The notes under the pieces are model-generated. The model searched no databases, was not told the DNA's origin, and saw only the letters and a program-made list of their open reading frames with translations. Source: Ignavibacteriota bacterium (lineage in GTDB: Bacteria; Bacteroidota; Ignavibacteria; Ignavibacteriales; Melioribacteraceae). From it: a stretch of 64,000 nt of DNA. The stretch covers positions 3,556,001-3,620,000 of the forward strand of contig JADJGF010000001.1 in the NCBI GenBank assembly GCA_016708125.1, in the 5' to 3' direction. The translations under genes and the position numbers were made by a program. Of this stretch, positions 35,039 to 44,703 are shown piece by piece; position 1 is the first letter of the stretch, and each line of letters starts with the position of its first letter.

Positions 35039-36073
35039 ATGATTAAGATTAGGAGTAAGATTAAGATAAAGAATTTAGAATATTTAAAGTTTTGTAACTT
35101 GCAAAATCTGTTTAATACAAATTTATTTTTTTTAATCCTTTTCTTAATCTTAATCAAACATTCAAATGCACAAAATAATTCCGACTCAATTCAAGTTAAA
35201 ATTCCAATTAGTTTGATGAATCAAAATTTTTCCGAAAAAATTAATCCATTTAAAACAGAAATCAATTACCCAATACTTGCTGGAGTTGGATTAAGTTATT
35301 CATTTATTATTTATCAAATTAATAATTACTATCAAAATACATGGTGGAAAAAAGATTCAAATTATGTTTACAATAATAAATTTAATATAGTAAGTGATAA
35401 TACCTATGCGAGAAACATTGATAAAATTGGTCATGCTTTTGGAACTGCAGTAACTTCGCATTTTTTTGCTGCGGGATTTGAAGCTGCAAATATTGAAGAA
35501 GAAACATGCGTTTGGCTCGGAGCGCTTGGCGGATTAGCTATGCAAACTTTTGTAGAAATCAATGATGGTTATTCACCAATTGATAAAATTTCTGGAAAAC
35601 CTAAATGGGGATTTAGTACCGGTGATGCAGTTTCAAATTTTGTTGGAGCAAGTTATTTTGTTTCAAGATATTATTTCCCGGTATTAAATAATTTCCAATT
35701 GCGAGTAAGTTATTTTCCTTCAAAAGAAATGTTAAATGGAGAAAAGCCAGATAATAATATTTCTGATGATTACGAAGGTCAAAAAATGTGGCTGGCATTG
35801 CGAATGAAAAATTTATTACCCAAAAGTATCTCAGAATATTGGCCATCATTTTTAATGTTATCAGTCGGATATCATGTTAGTAATGTTGGAGATATTTACG
35901 AAAAACCAATCAAAGAAAATTACTATTTAGCTTTCGATATTGATGCAGAAACAATTCCGTTATACGGAAAGTTTTGGGCATTCATAAAAAACACTTTAAA
36001 TTACATTCACTTTCCTATGCCGGGAATTCAATTTTCCAAAGATGTAATTTCTTTTGCACTAATTATTTATTGA
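35039..36073 (+). CDS. DUF2279/YfiM-like envelope protein
   Basis: The core KIGHAFGTAVTSHFFAAGFEAA, then WLGALGGLAMQTFVEINDGYSP and FSTGDAVSNFVGASYF, is that of DUF2279, a predicted periplasmic or outer-membrane family of unknown role. The signal peptide is the FFLILFLILIKHSNAQ stretch, preceded by 25 basic residues coded by the TTAATC-type repeat (IKIRSKIKIKN). A TTG at 35099 right before the hydrophobic core may be the true start. The C-terminus is beta-rich. It precedes glycosyltransferase and Wzi-like genes, suggesting a cell-envelope cluster. Confidence 0.8.
   Translation: MIKIRSKIKIKNLEYLKFCNLQNLFNTNLFFLILFLILIKHSNAQNNSDSIQVKIPISLMNQNFSEKINPFKTEINYPILAGVGLSYSFIIYQINNYYQNTWWKKDSNYVYNNKFNIVSDNTYARNIDKIGHAFGTAVTSHFFAAGFEAANIEEETCVWLGALGGLAMQTFVEINDGYSPIDKISGKPKWGFSTGDAVSNFVGASYFVSRYYFPVLNNFQLRVSYFPSKEMLNGEKPDNNISDDYEGQKMWLALRMKNLLPKSISEYWPSFLMLSVGYHVSNVGDIYEKPIKENYYLAFDIDAETIPLYGKFWAFIKNTLNYIHFPMPGIQFSKDVISFALIIY
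35040..35059. repeat. TTAATC-type dispersed repeat, copy 2, at the start of the DUF2279 frame
   Basis: GATTAAGATTAGGAGTAAG plus one base; matches copy 1 in inverse orientation. An 11-bp part (35041-35051) is also exactly inverted at 35145-35155, inside the signal-peptide codons. Confidence 0.55.
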
Positions 36074-36074
36074 A

Positions 36075-36806
36075 ATGACAAATTACAGTATTATAATTCC
36101 TACTCTTAATGAAGAAAAACTTTTACCAAATTTGCTTCAAACAATTTGTGATAAAAATCTTCAAAAAAAATATAATTATGAAGTACTTATTTCAGATGGC
36201 GGAAGTTCTGATTCAACAATAGAAATTGCTAAAAAATTTGAAATAAAAATTCTTGAAATAAATCCTAATGAAAAACAAAATATTGCAATGGGAAGAAATA
36301 TTGGTGCTAAAAATTCAAATGGGAAAATTCTCATATTTTTTAATGGTGATATTGCAATTAATAATTTTGAAAATATTTTAATGGAAGTTGAAAATAAATT
36401 TTCGCAAAGTAAATATTTAGCAATGACTTGCAAAGTTGAAGTTTTTCCGGAAGAACAAAAATTTGTTGATGTGATTTTTCAGACATTTTACAATTTTCAT
36501 TTTCATGCCTTAAATGTAATAGGAATGGGAATGGGAAGAGGCGAGTGTCATATAATTAAAAGAGATATTTTCGAAAAATTAAATGGATACAATGAAAATC
36601 TTGCTGCCGGCGAAGACTTTGATTTATTTAGAAGAATTAGAAAATATGGTAAAATTTTATTCTCAAGAAATTTAGTTGTTTATGAATCGCCGAGAAGATA
36701 TAGAAAACTTGGACATTTTAGAATTTTCTTTACTTGGTTATTAAATAGCGTTTATATTATTTTTACAAAAAAATCAAAATCATCTGAGTGGGAAGAAGTT
36801 AGATAA
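36075..36806 (+). CDS. Family 2 glycosyltransferase
   Basis: GT-A fold enzyme of 243 residues: SIIPTLNEEKLLPNLL at the N-terminus, nucleotide-sugar site SDGGSSDST, the metal-binding position FFNGDI (DxD replaced by NGD) and AAGEDFDLFRRI as the acceptor and catalytic ED motif. A C-terminal hydrophobic stretch (IFFTWLLNSVYIIF) may attach it to the membrane. Donor and acceptor unknown; 1 bp from DUF2279 and the Wzi-like gene, so envelope or capsule polysaccharide is likely. Confidence 0.85.
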   Translation: MTNYSIIIPTLNEEKLLPNLLQTICDKNLQKKYNYEVLISDGGSSDSTIEIAKKFEIKILEINPNEKQNIAMGRNIGAKNSNGKILIFFNGDIAINNFENILMEVENKFSQSKYLAMTCKVEVFPEEQKFVDVIFQTFYNFHFHALNVIGMGMGRGECHIIKRDIFEKLNGYNENLAAGEDFDLFRRIRKYGKILFSRNLVVYESPRRYRKLGHFRIFFTWLLNSVYIIFTKKSKSSEWEEVR

Positions 36807-36807
36807 A

Positions 36808-38484
36808 ATGAATGTAAATCTGAAAAAAATATTTTCATTAGGGATTATTTTTCTGCCATTAAAAATATTTTCACAAATTGGATATATTCCCGTGGAAGAT
36901 GAAATTTATAATTTTCTTGAAAGAATGAGTTCGCAACAAATTATTACAAATTATAATTCTTTTGAACTTCCTAAAACCAGAAAAGAAATTTCAAAGTATT
37001 TAATTGAAATAAAAAAAAGTGAATATATAATTGATGATATTGATCAGCTTAAGTTTAATGATTTTTTATCGGAATTTGAATTGGATATTTTTTCAACTCT
37101 TGATAATTCAGAATCACTAATTCCCAATTGGGATTTCAATTATTTATTTTCGGAAAAAGAAAAATTCCTATATAAGTATTCCGATACAAATAATACATCA
37201 CTCTTTGTTAATTTCATTGGAAAGCTTGATTTTCTTAATCGAAATGAAGATGCTAAAAATCTTTCAAGTTTACTTTACAGATTTGGCGGAGAAATTAGAG
37301 GAACATTGTTTGATAAAATTGGATTTTCTGTAAATACTACAAATGGATCATTTTCCGGAAATAAAGATTTAGCTCAAAGTTATTCTTCGTTAAAATATAA
37401 TTATAAATTTAATTTGGAAAGCGGCTCGCAGCTTGGCGATAATTATTTTGATGAAACTTCTTCGTTTATTTCCGCAGATTTTGATTTTGCAAAAATTAAA
37501 TTTGGAAACGATAGAAAGTTTATCGGTCATGGTTTTACCAAAACTATTTTGAGTGATATTGCTCCACGTATGGAATATTTGGAGTTAAATTTAAAATACA
37601 AGCAAATTAGTTTTTCATTTTTCCACTCAAAATTAATGGGAAATATTTCTCAAAGTTTTGATTCAATTCGCGGTTTAATAAATTATGTTGATGATAAATA
37701 TTTAGCATATCATAGACTGGGCTTGGATTTCGGCAAACATCTTCAATTTGGTGCTGGTGAAATGATAATTTACGCAAACAGAAAAGTTGATTTTTCTTAT
37801 TTGAATCCGTTTAACTTTTATAAAAGTTCGGAACATGCAAATCAAGATAGAGATAACACATTTTTGTTTTTTGATTTTCAGAATAATTCATTTGAAGGAT
37901 TAAAATTTTATTCAACAATTTTGTTGGATGATATTGATTTTGGTAAAATTGGTTCCGGCTGGTATGGAAATCAATCATTAATTACTATTGGCGCTTATTC
38001 AACTTTACTTTATAAAATTTTGCCGCTCGATATTGAACTGCAATATTTAAAAATTGATCCTTACGTTTTCACGCATAGATTATCTGAAAATAATTTTACT
38101 AACTCTAATTTTGCATTGGGAACAGATATTCCACCAAATTCTTCAACGGGAATAATTAATTTTTTCTACCGATTGCATCACAGAATAAATTTAAATTTAT
38201 CATATAAATATTCTGTTCACGGAGCCAATGTTCAAGATTCTAAAGGAAATATTAAAAATTTCGGCGGAGATATTTTATTAGGACACAGATTTAGTGATCC
38301 CGAAGAAGTTTATTTACTTAAAGGTGAAAAAGAAATTTTGCGTTTGTTAACTTTTTCTGCACACATTGAGCCAATTAAAAATTGGATATTTATGTTAAAT
38401 ATGAATTTTACAAATAATTCATTAGCCAGATCACAACATTTAGAAAATTTCTTCACTACTTTCTCGTTATATACTAAAATTTAA
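36808..38484 (+). CDS. Wzi-like outer-membrane capsule assembly protein
   Basis: 558 residues with signal peptide (IFSLGIIFLPLKIFS) and an N-terminal helical part (VEDEIYNFLERMSSQQII ... TRKEISKYL) followed by a long run of amphipathic beta strands ending in an aromatic-rich C-terminus, consistent with a beta-barrel. LAYHRLGLDFGKHLQFGAGE and VDFSYLNPFNFYKSSEH match the Wzi-type family, which anchors capsule at the surface. It follows the GT2 gene after 1 bp. Confidence 0.75.
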   Translation: MNVNLKKIFSLGIIFLPLKIFSQIGYIPVEDEIYNFLERMSSQQIITNYNSFELPKTRKEISKYLIEIKKSEYIIDDIDQLKFNDFLSEFELDIFSTLDNSESLIPNWDFNYLFSEKEKFLYKYSDTNNTSLFVNFIGKLDFLNRNEDAKNLSSLLYRFGGEIRGTLFDKIGFSVNTTNGSFSGNKDLAQSYSSLKYNYKFNLESGSQLGDNYFDETSSFISADFDFAKIKFGNDRKFIGHGFTKTILSDIAPRMEYLELNLKYKQISFSFFHSKLMGNISQSFDSIRGLINYVDDKYLAYHRLGLDFGKHLQFGAGEMIIYANRKVDFSYLNPFNFYKSSEHANQDRDNTFLFFDFQNNSFEGLKFYSTILLDDIDFGKIGSGWYGNQSLITIGAYSTLLYKILPLDIELQYLKIDPYVFTHRLSENNFTNSNFALGTDIPPNSSTGIINFFYRLHHRINLNLSYKYSVHGANVQDSKGNIKNFGGDILLGHRFSDPEEVYLLKGEKEILRLLTFSAHIEPIKNWIFMLNMNFTNNSLARSQHLENFFTTFSLYTKI

Positions 38485-38497
38485 TGGGGCATTTCAA

Positions 38498-40105
38498 TTG
38501 ACCAAAAAAACATTAACAATTTTAATTTCAGTAATAATTTTGCTTATTGGAATTGCAATCGGATTTTTTATAAACAATTATTTGTATGATGTAAATGTTA
38601 CGGAAGGCTCAAAAAAATTCAATGAAGTTTTAAGTTATACTCAAAAATATTATTACCAAGATGTTGAAACAAAAGATTTAGTTGATAATGCAATAAATGG
38701 AATGCTGCATGAACTAGATCCGCATTCTGTTTACATTCCGGCAACTGATCAGCTTCACATTGAAGAAGAATTCAGAGGAAATTTTGAAGGAATTGGAATT
38801 GAATTTCAAATAAATAATGATACTATAAATGTGGTTTCGCCAATAACCGGCGGGCCTAGCGAAAGTGTTGGAATTGAAGCCGGCGATAGAATAATTCAAA
38901 TAGAAGGAAAGAGTGCAATTGGTTTTACGAATAAAGATGTTGTAAAAAATCTGCGCGGCGAAAAAGGAACAAAAGTAAAAGTTACAGTTTTCAGACCGTT
39001 CATAAAAAAGAAATTAGATTTTGAAATTATACGTGATCAAATTCCAATTTACACAGTTGATGCCGCAATCATGATTTCGGATACAATCGGATATATTTCG
39101 CTTTCCAAATTTGCGGAAACTTCAATGTTTGAAGTAAAGCAATCTTTAGAAAAACTTTCTCAACTTGGAATGAAAAAAATAATTTTCGATTTAAGAAATA
39201 ATCCCGGCGGATATTTGGATCAAGCTTTCCAAATTGCCGATTTATTTATTGATCAAAATAAATTAATAGTTTTCACTCGTGGAAGAATTTCAAGTTTGGA
39301 TGATAATTTAACCGCAGAAAAAACTTATCCGTTTGAAAAAATTCCGATTGTAATTTTAATAAATCGCGGAAGTGCATCTGCAAGTGAAATTGTTTCAGGC
39401 GCAATTCAAGATTGGGATAGAGGAATTTTAGTCGGTGAAACTTCGTTCGGCAAAGGCTTAGTTCAAAGACCTTTTATATTAGAAGATAGTTCAGCAGTGA
39501 GAATTACAATTTCAAAATATTTTACACCATCCGGAAGAGCAATTCAAAGAGATTATAAAAATAAAGAAGATTATTATAATGAAGTTATGAATCGTGAAGA
39601 AAATGAAGGTGAAAATATAAATCATTCACTTGAAGCTGATTCTGCAAAAGAAATTTATTATACTTCCGGCGGAAGAAAAGTAATTAGCGATGGCGGAATT
39701 ACTCCCGATTTTATTGTTAGAAATGATGATATAACAGATTATTCACTTCAGCTTAGAAGTAATAATATTTACTATAAATTTGCTCGCAGAATTATTGATA
39801 CAAATTCTGATTTGAATAAAAAGTTTAAAAATGATTTTAGATTATTCAAGAAAGATTTTTCTTTTAGCATTAGTGATATGAAATCATTTATTAAATTTGC
39901 GGAAGAAAACGGTGTAAAATATTCGGGAAAAGATTTTACAAAGGATGAAAAATTTATAAAAGCAAGATTGAAAGCTCATATTGCAAAAAACTTTTGGAAC
40001 AACAACGGCTGGTATTCTGTACTTTTGGATGAAGATGAACAGTTTGAAAAAGCCAAAGAATTATTAGAGAAAAATTATCAATTACCAATTTCGAAGAAAA
40101 AATAA
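38498..40105 (+). CDS. C-terminal processing protease, S41 family
   Basis: 535 residues from a TTG: one N-terminal membrane anchor (LTILISVIILLIGIAIGFFI), PDZ domain (GIGIEFQINND ... VVKNLRGEKGTKVKVTVFRP) at about 95-180, and the S41 catalytic domain with the serine in NRGSASASEIVSGAI and lysine in GETSFGKGLVQ. It cleaves envelope proteins at the C-terminus in the periplasm. A C-terminal helical extension of about 130 residues is typical of Bacteroidota homologues. ctpA would be the generic name. Confidence 0.93.
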   Translation: MTKKTLTILISVIILLIGIAIGFFINNYLYDVNVTEGSKKFNEVLSYTQKYYYQDVETKDLVDNAINGMLHELDPHSVYIPATDQLHIEEEFRGNFEGIGIEFQINNDTINVVSPITGGPSESVGIEAGDRIIQIEGKSAIGFTNKDVVKNLRGEKGTKVKVTVFRPFIKKKLDFEIIRDQIPIYTVDAAIMISDTIGYISLSKFAETSMFEVKQSLEKLSQLGMKKIIFDLRNNPGGYLDQAFQIADLFIDQNKLIVFTRGRISSLDDNLTAEKTYPFEKIPIVILINRGSASASEIVSGAIQDWDRGILVGETSFGKGLVQRPFILEDSSAVRITISKYFTPSGRAIQRDYKNKEDYYNEVMNREENEGENINHSLEADSAKEIYYTSGGRKVISDGGITPDFIVRNDDITDYSLQLRSNNIYYKFARRIIDTNSDLNKKFKNDFRLFKKDFSFSISDMKSFIKFAEENGVKYSGKDFTKDEKFIKARLKAHIAKNFWNNNGWYSVLLDEDEQFEKAKELLEKNYQLPISKKK

Positions 40106-40107
40106 AA

Positions 40108-40665
40108 ATGAAATTTGATTTAAAATTAGAAGAAAAATTATATCAGTATTTAGATCTTTTTCCAAAATTAGGTGAGAATGTTTTTCTTGCTGATGGAGTA
40201 AAAATTATCGGCGATGTAACAATTGGAAAAAATTCGAGTGTGTGGTATAATTGTGTAATTCGCGGTGATGTTCATTATGTTAAAATTGGTGAAGATACAA
40301 ATATTCAAGATTTGAGCATGCTTCACGTAACAAATAAAAGATTTCCGTTAAACATAGGCAACAAAGTTACAATCGGGCATAGTGTAAAACTTCATGGCTG
40401 TACTTTGCAAGATTTATCTTTTATAGGAATTGGTGCAATTGTTTTAGACGGAGCAATTGTGGAAGAGAAATCAATGGTTGCAGCGGGTTCTGTGGTAAAA
40501 CCAAATTTTATTGTTCCATCCGGAAAATTAGTCGGCGGAGTTCCGGCAAAAATTCTTAGAGATTTAACCCAAAATGAAATTGATGATTTTGAAGCTTCAG
40601 CAGAGCGGTACAAAAAATATTCACAAATTACGATTGAATCATTATTAAAAAGAGTGAAAATTTGA
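40108..40665 (+). CDS. Gamma-class carbonic anhydrase-like hexapeptide protein
   Basis: 185 residues of left-handed beta-helix hexapeptide repeats. GDVTIGKNSSVWYNCVIRGD, NIQDLSMLHV and IGHSVKLHGC supply the metal ligands (H in MLHV, H in IGHS and H in LHGC) seen in YrdA/PaaY-type proteins. The family includes carbonic anhydrases, but many members lack proven activity. 2 bp after the protease and overlapping ybeY by 4 bp. Confidence 0.9.
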   Translation: MKFDLKLEEKLYQYLDLFPKLGENVFLADGVKIIGDVTIGKNSSVWYNCVIRGDVHYVKIGEDTNIQDLSMLHVTNKRFPLNIGNKVTIGHSVKLHGCTLQDLSFIGIGAIVLDGAIVEEKSMVAAGSVVKPNFIVPSGKLVGGVPAKILRDLTQNEIDDFEASAERYKKYSQITIESLLKRVKI

Positions 40666-41117
40666 TTAAAAATCTTACAATTTCTACAAATCCAAAAGTT
40701 AAAATTGATAAAAGAAAAATTCATGAACTTATTCTAAATCTCAAAAAGGAATATTCATTCCAAATAAATTCACTCGCAATTAATTTCATTTCTGAAAAAG
40801 AAATTATTCCAATCAACCAAAAGTATTTAGGACATAATTTTTCCACAGACATAATTACCTTTAATTATTCTGGAGAAAATGATAGTTTAGACGGTGAAAT
40901 TTTTATTTCTTTAGATGATGCTTGTTTCAATGCAAAAAAATTTAACGTAACTTTAGAGAATGAGCTAATTAGATTAGTAATTCACGGTATTTTGCATTTG
41001 TTAGGATTTGATGATAAATTAACGAAAGATAAAAAGAAAATGAAAGTTGAAGAAAATAAGCTTGTAAGTAAATTTCAAGAAAATACTCAAAAATTGATTA
41101 AAAAATATGACTGCTAA
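40662..41117 (+). CDS. ybeY: Endoribonuclease YbeY
   Basis: 151 residues from a TTG in a 4-bp overlap. Needed for 16S rRNA 3' maturation and ribosome quality control. The metal site is H108 and H112 in HGILHLLGFDDK; where the usual third histidine of HGxLHLxGYDH would be, there is D118. Bacteroidota YbeY commonly read CGYKDKT or similar, so this looks lineage-typical rather than defective. The C-terminus overlaps the smg-like gene by 11 bp. Confidence 0.92.
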   Translation: MIKNLTISTNPKVKIDKRKIHELILNLKKEYSFQINSLAINFISEKEIIPINQKYLGHNFSTDIITFNYSGENDSLDGEIFISLDDACFNAKKFNVTLENELIRLVIHGILHLLGFDDKLTKDKKKMKVEENKLVSKFQENTQKLIKKYDC

Positions 41118-41565
41118 AATTGTTGAAGTTCTTGCTAAAATTTTAGAGGGACTAAAAAAAAATTACACTATTGAAGAAGTAACAAAAAAACTTAAAACAA
41201 ATAAAGATTTTGATGAGCAAACAGTCAGCGCAGCATTCGGATTAGTTTTTGATAAGTTTTTGACAAACAGATTAGAAATTCGCAAAGAAGGAAAATTATT
41301 AAATAAAGGTTTTAGAATTTTATCAAACGACGAAATAAATATTGTTGGAACTGAAAACACCAGATACATCCAGCATTTAGTTAATGTTGGACTTTTAGAT
41401 CCAATCGATGTTGAATTACTGATTGAACAAATGACAATGTTTCCCGAAGAAAAAATTTCCAAAGATGATATTAATTGGATAATTTTATTCTCATTGGTAG
41501 ATTTTGATTCGGAAATATTACCCGGAAGCAGAGTTTTGTTATACTCATCTGATACAATAAACTAA
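41107..41565 (+). CDS. Smg/DUF494 family protein
   Basis: 152 residues. The C-terminal YIQHLVNVGLLDPIDVELLIEQMTMFPEEKISKDDINWIILFSL is the Smg/DUF494 signature; the N-terminal half (FDEQTVSAAFGLVFDKFL) is more variable. In proteobacteria it lies next to dprA and topA and its role is not settled. Here it also lies 10 bp before topA, a conserved link. Confidence 0.85.
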   Translation: MTAKIVEVLAKILEGLKKNYTIEEVTKKLKTNKDFDEQTVSAAFGLVFDKFLTNRLEIRKEGKLLNKGFRILSNDEINIVGTENTRYIQHLVNVGLLDPIDVELLIEQMTMFPEEKISKDDINWIILFSLVDFDSEILPGSRVLLYSSDTIN

Positions 41566-41575
41566 GGAATTTTAA

Positions 41576-43789
41576 ATGGCAAAAAATCTTGTTTTGGTGG
41601 AATCTCCATCAAAAGCTAAGACTATTAATAAATATTTAGGCAAAAATTATATTGTTGAAGCTACAGTTGGACATATCAGAAACTTACCTAAAACTAAGTT
41701 GGGTATTGATATTGAAAACGGTTTTAAAGTTCAGCTTTTAAATATTCGCGGAAAAGGCGATACAATAAAGAAAATTAGAAAACTTGCCGGAAAAGCCGAA
41801 AAAATATTTGTAGCAACCGATCCGGACCGTGAAGGCGAAGCAATTGCTCAAGATATTGTTGAAGTTTTGGAAGGAAAAACCGAAGCTCATATTTACCGAG
41901 TTCTTTTTAATGAAATTACTAAAACCGCCGTTAAAAAATCCATGGAAAATCCATTGGAAATTAATGATGCATTGGTTCAATCTCAACGTGCAAGAAGGGT
42001 AATGGATAGAATTATTGGCTACAGTATTAGTCCATTGTTGTGGCGTTCAATTTTGGAAGCATCGGGAAATTCACTTTCCGCTGGAAGAGTTCAATCAGTT
42101 GCTTTAAGATTAATTTGTGAACGTGAAGAGTTGATTGAGAATTTTATTCCAACAGAATATTGGGTAATTTCTGCAGAATTTAAAACAGAAAATGGTGATA
42201 CATTAGTTGTAAAATTAGCTGAAAGAGACGGTAAGCAATTAAAAATTCAGCCAAAACCCGAAATGACTGATTCTGATTGGGATGAATTCCTTCAGAAAAA
42301 TTTTGCAATTACAAATAAAGAAGAAGCTGAGAAAATTTTAGATGAAATTAAAAATTCGAGTTCGTTTTTTATAAGTGATATTTCGAAAAAGAAATCAAAA
42401 AGAAATCCTTCGCCGCCGTTTATTACAAGTACTTTGCAAGCTGAAGCTTCGCGAAAATTAGGTTTTAGACCAAGAAAAACTATGAGCGTGGCGCAAAGTT
42501 TGTATGAAGGAATAAAACTTGGCAAAGGTGAAATTACCGGTCTTATTACATATATGAGAACCGATTCAACAAGATTGAGTGAAGAAATTGTTTCATCAGC
42601 GCGAAGCTATATAAAAGAAAATTTTGGAAACGATTATTTACCACATCAGCCAAAATCTTATGAAAAGAATAATAAGAAAAATGTTCAAGATGCGCATGAG
42701 GCAATAAGACCAACTTCTTTGGAACATTCGCCACAAGAAATTAAAGAATTTTTAGAGAAAGATCAGTTTAAACTTTATCAATTAATTTGGCAGAGATTTG
42801 TTGCTTGTCAAATGGAATCAGCCGATGTTGAATCAACAAATATTTCCGTAAAAGCAGATAAAAATATTTTAAAAGTTTCCGGCTCGGTTGTAACTTTTGA
42901 TGGATTTTTGAAAGTTTACCAAGAAGAAAAGGAAAACGGAAACGAAAATGGTGAAACTTCTCAAATTCCGGCTGGTTTAGAAGAAAATCAAAATCTAAAT
43001 TTAAATTTTGTTGAAAAATCTCAACAATTTACAAAACCTTTACCGCGATATACGGAAAGTACTCTAATTAAAGAGCTCGAAAGTAACGGAATCGGTAGAC
43101 CAAGTACGTATGCTTCAATTATTGGAACAATTCAAGATAGATTTTATATTGATCAAAGTGAAAAAAAATTAGTTCCAACAGATTTAGGGAAAAAAGTAAA
43201 TTCAGTTCTTGTAAAAAATTTCCCTAAAATTTTAGATGTAAATTTTACAGCTAAAATGGAAGAAGAACTTGATATGGTTGCTTCGCAAACAAATAATTAT
43301 CTTCAAGTTTTAGAGGATTTTTATCATCCGTTTTCTAAACAATTAAATATTGTTAAACATAATTTAGAAAAAGTTATTTGTGAAAAATGCGGCTCGGAAA
43401 TGGAAATTAAAATTGGCCGTTTTGGAAAATATTTTGCATGTACTTCATATCCGAATTGTACAAATATAAAATCTACAAATGAATTAAAAACAAAAAACAG
43501 TGAACCGGAATTTACAGGTGATGATTGTCCAAAATGCGGAAACAAAACAGTTTTTAGAAGCGGCAGATTTGGAAAATTTATTGGATGTGAAAATTATCCC
43601 GAATGTGATTTTACAAAACAAATTACACTTGGAATTAAGTGTCCGGTTTGCAAAGAAGGCGATGTTGTAACTCGCCGCGCAAAAAGCGGAAGATATTTTT
43701 ACGGATGCAGTAATTATCCCAAATGCGATTATGTAAGCTGGACAAAACCGGTTGAAGAACAAGTAAAAGTTGAACAAGAAGAAATTTAA
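41576..43789 (+). CDS. topA: DNA topoisomerase I
   Basis: Type IA enzyme relaxing negative supercoils. The Toprim domain (LVLVESPSKAKTINKYLG and VATDPDREGEAIA) starts it, and active Tyr326 lies in YMRTDSTRLS. Three C-terminal four-Cys zinc ribbons begin near residues 602, 651 and 689 (CEKCGSE, CPKCGNK, CPVCKEG). 737 residues, normal. An ATG and AAGGA upstream support the start. Confidence 0.97.
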   Translation: MAKNLVLVESPSKAKTINKYLGKNYIVEATVGHIRNLPKTKLGIDIENGFKVQLLNIRGKGDTIKKIRKLAGKAEKIFVATDPDREGEAIAQDIVEVLEGKTEAHIYRVLFNEITKTAVKKSMENPLEINDALVQSQRARRVMDRIIGYSISPLLWRSILEASGNSLSAGRVQSVALRLICEREELIENFIPTEYWVISAEFKTENGDTLVVKLAERDGKQLKIQPKPEMTDSDWDEFLQKNFAITNKEEAEKILDEIKNSSSFFISDISKKKSKRNPSPPFITSTLQAEASRKLGFRPRKTMSVAQSLYEGIKLGKGEITGLITYMRTDSTRLSEEIVSSARSYIKENFGNDYLPHQPKSYEKNNKKNVQDAHEAIRPTSLEHSPQEIKEFLEKDQFKLYQLIWQRFVACQMESADVESTNISVKADKNILKVSGSVVTFDGFLKVYQEEKENGNENGETSQIPAGLEENQNLNLNFVEKSQQFTKPLPRYTESTLIKELESNGIGRPSTYASIIGTIQDRFYIDQSEKKLVPTDLGKKVNSVLVKNFPKILDVNFTAKMEEELDMVASQTNNYLQVLEDFYHPFSKQLNIVKHNLEKVICEKCGSEMEIKIGRFGKYFACTSYPNCTNIKSTNELKTKNSEPEFTGDDCPKCGNKTVFRSGRFGKFIGCENYPECDFTKQITLGIKCPVCKEGDVVTRRAKSGRYFYGCSNYPKCDYVSWTKPVEEQVKVEQEEI

Positions 43790-43803
43790 TTGATTGTAAT
43801 TTG

Positions 43804-44694
43804 ATGATAGAAAATACTCTTAACCAAAGTATTAATGAATTTATCTCAAATCTTTCTGCAATAAAAAGAGTTTCAATAAATACAATAATTTCATACCAAA
43901 ATGATCTTCAGCAATTTTTTGAATTTTTGGAAGAACGAAAAATTTCCGAATTAAATTTCATCACGGAAAAAACAGTAAGATTATTTATTCTAAAATTAAA
44001 CGAACAAAATTTCAGCAGAACTTCAATTTCTAGAAAGCTATCGGTTTTAAGAGGAATTTTTAATTATCTAATTCAAAACGAAAAATTAAAAACTAATCCA
44101 CTCGAAAATATTAAGAATCCCAAAATCCAGAGAAAACTTCCGGAGATAATTACGCTTGATTCTTATTTAAAAATTCTTAAATTTCTGGATGAGGAACAAA
44201 AAGATAGTAGAAACAACAAATTAATTTTTGAATTATTATACGGTTGTGCACTTAGAGTTTCAGAACTCTGTAATCTAAATTTTGGAGATATTGATCTGAA
44301 CCGTAAAAGTATAAAAGTTTTGGGTAAAGGTAGTAAAACAAGGTTAGTTCCGCTTGGGCAAAAATCTCAAATTATTTTGGAAGATTATTTGTCATCCAGA
44401 CCACAAATAAAAATTAGTGATCCGTTAATTTTAACAAACTCGAATAAAAGAATTTATCCCAAATATGTTGATCGTTTAGTTAAAACATATTTCTCAAAAG
44501 TTTCAGATATTTCAAAAAAAAGTCCGCACATTCTAAGGCATACAGCCGCAACTCATATGCTTGATAATGGTGCAGATTTATTAGGAGTAAAAGAAATTTT
44601 AGGACACGAAAATCTTTCCACTACACAAATTTATACACACGTAAGTGTTGAAAGATTAAAGCAGGCATATAAAAACGCTCATCCAAAATCATAA
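43804..44694 (+). CDS. xerD: XerC/XerD-type chromosomal recombinase
   Basis: Site-specific tyrosine recombinase resolving chromosome dimers at dif. The SAM-like N domain (INTIISYQNDLQQFFEFL) precedes the catalytic set R in CALRVSELCNL, HILRHTAATHML, and HENLSTTQIYTHV with the Tyr nucleophile. 296 residues from ATG 43804, normal for Xer. It is downstream of topA and unrelated in sequence to the arm-type phage integrase at 15.7 kb. XerC versus XerD cannot be told. Confidence 0.9.
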   Translation: MIENTLNQSINEFISNLSAIKRVSINTIISYQNDLQQFFEFLEERKISELNFITEKTVRLFILKLNEQNFSRTSISRKLSVLRGIFNYLIQNEKLKTNPLENIKNPKIQRKLPEIITLDSYLKILKFLDEEQKDSRNNKLIFELLYGCALRVSELCNLNFGDIDLNRKSIKVLGKGSKTRLVPLGQKSQIILEDYLSSRPQIKISDPLILTNSNKRIYPKYVDRLVKTYFSKVSDISKKSPHILRHTAATHMLDNGADLLGVKEILGHENLSTTQIYTHVSVERLKQAYKNAHPKS

Positions 44695-44703
44695 GGAGTT
44701 TTT

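Noticed and set aside
41576..43789. Topoisomerase and Xer genes as part of a mobile element
   Set aside because: Both are standard-length housekeeping proteins in a conserved core context with smg-like, hpf and hprK neighbours.
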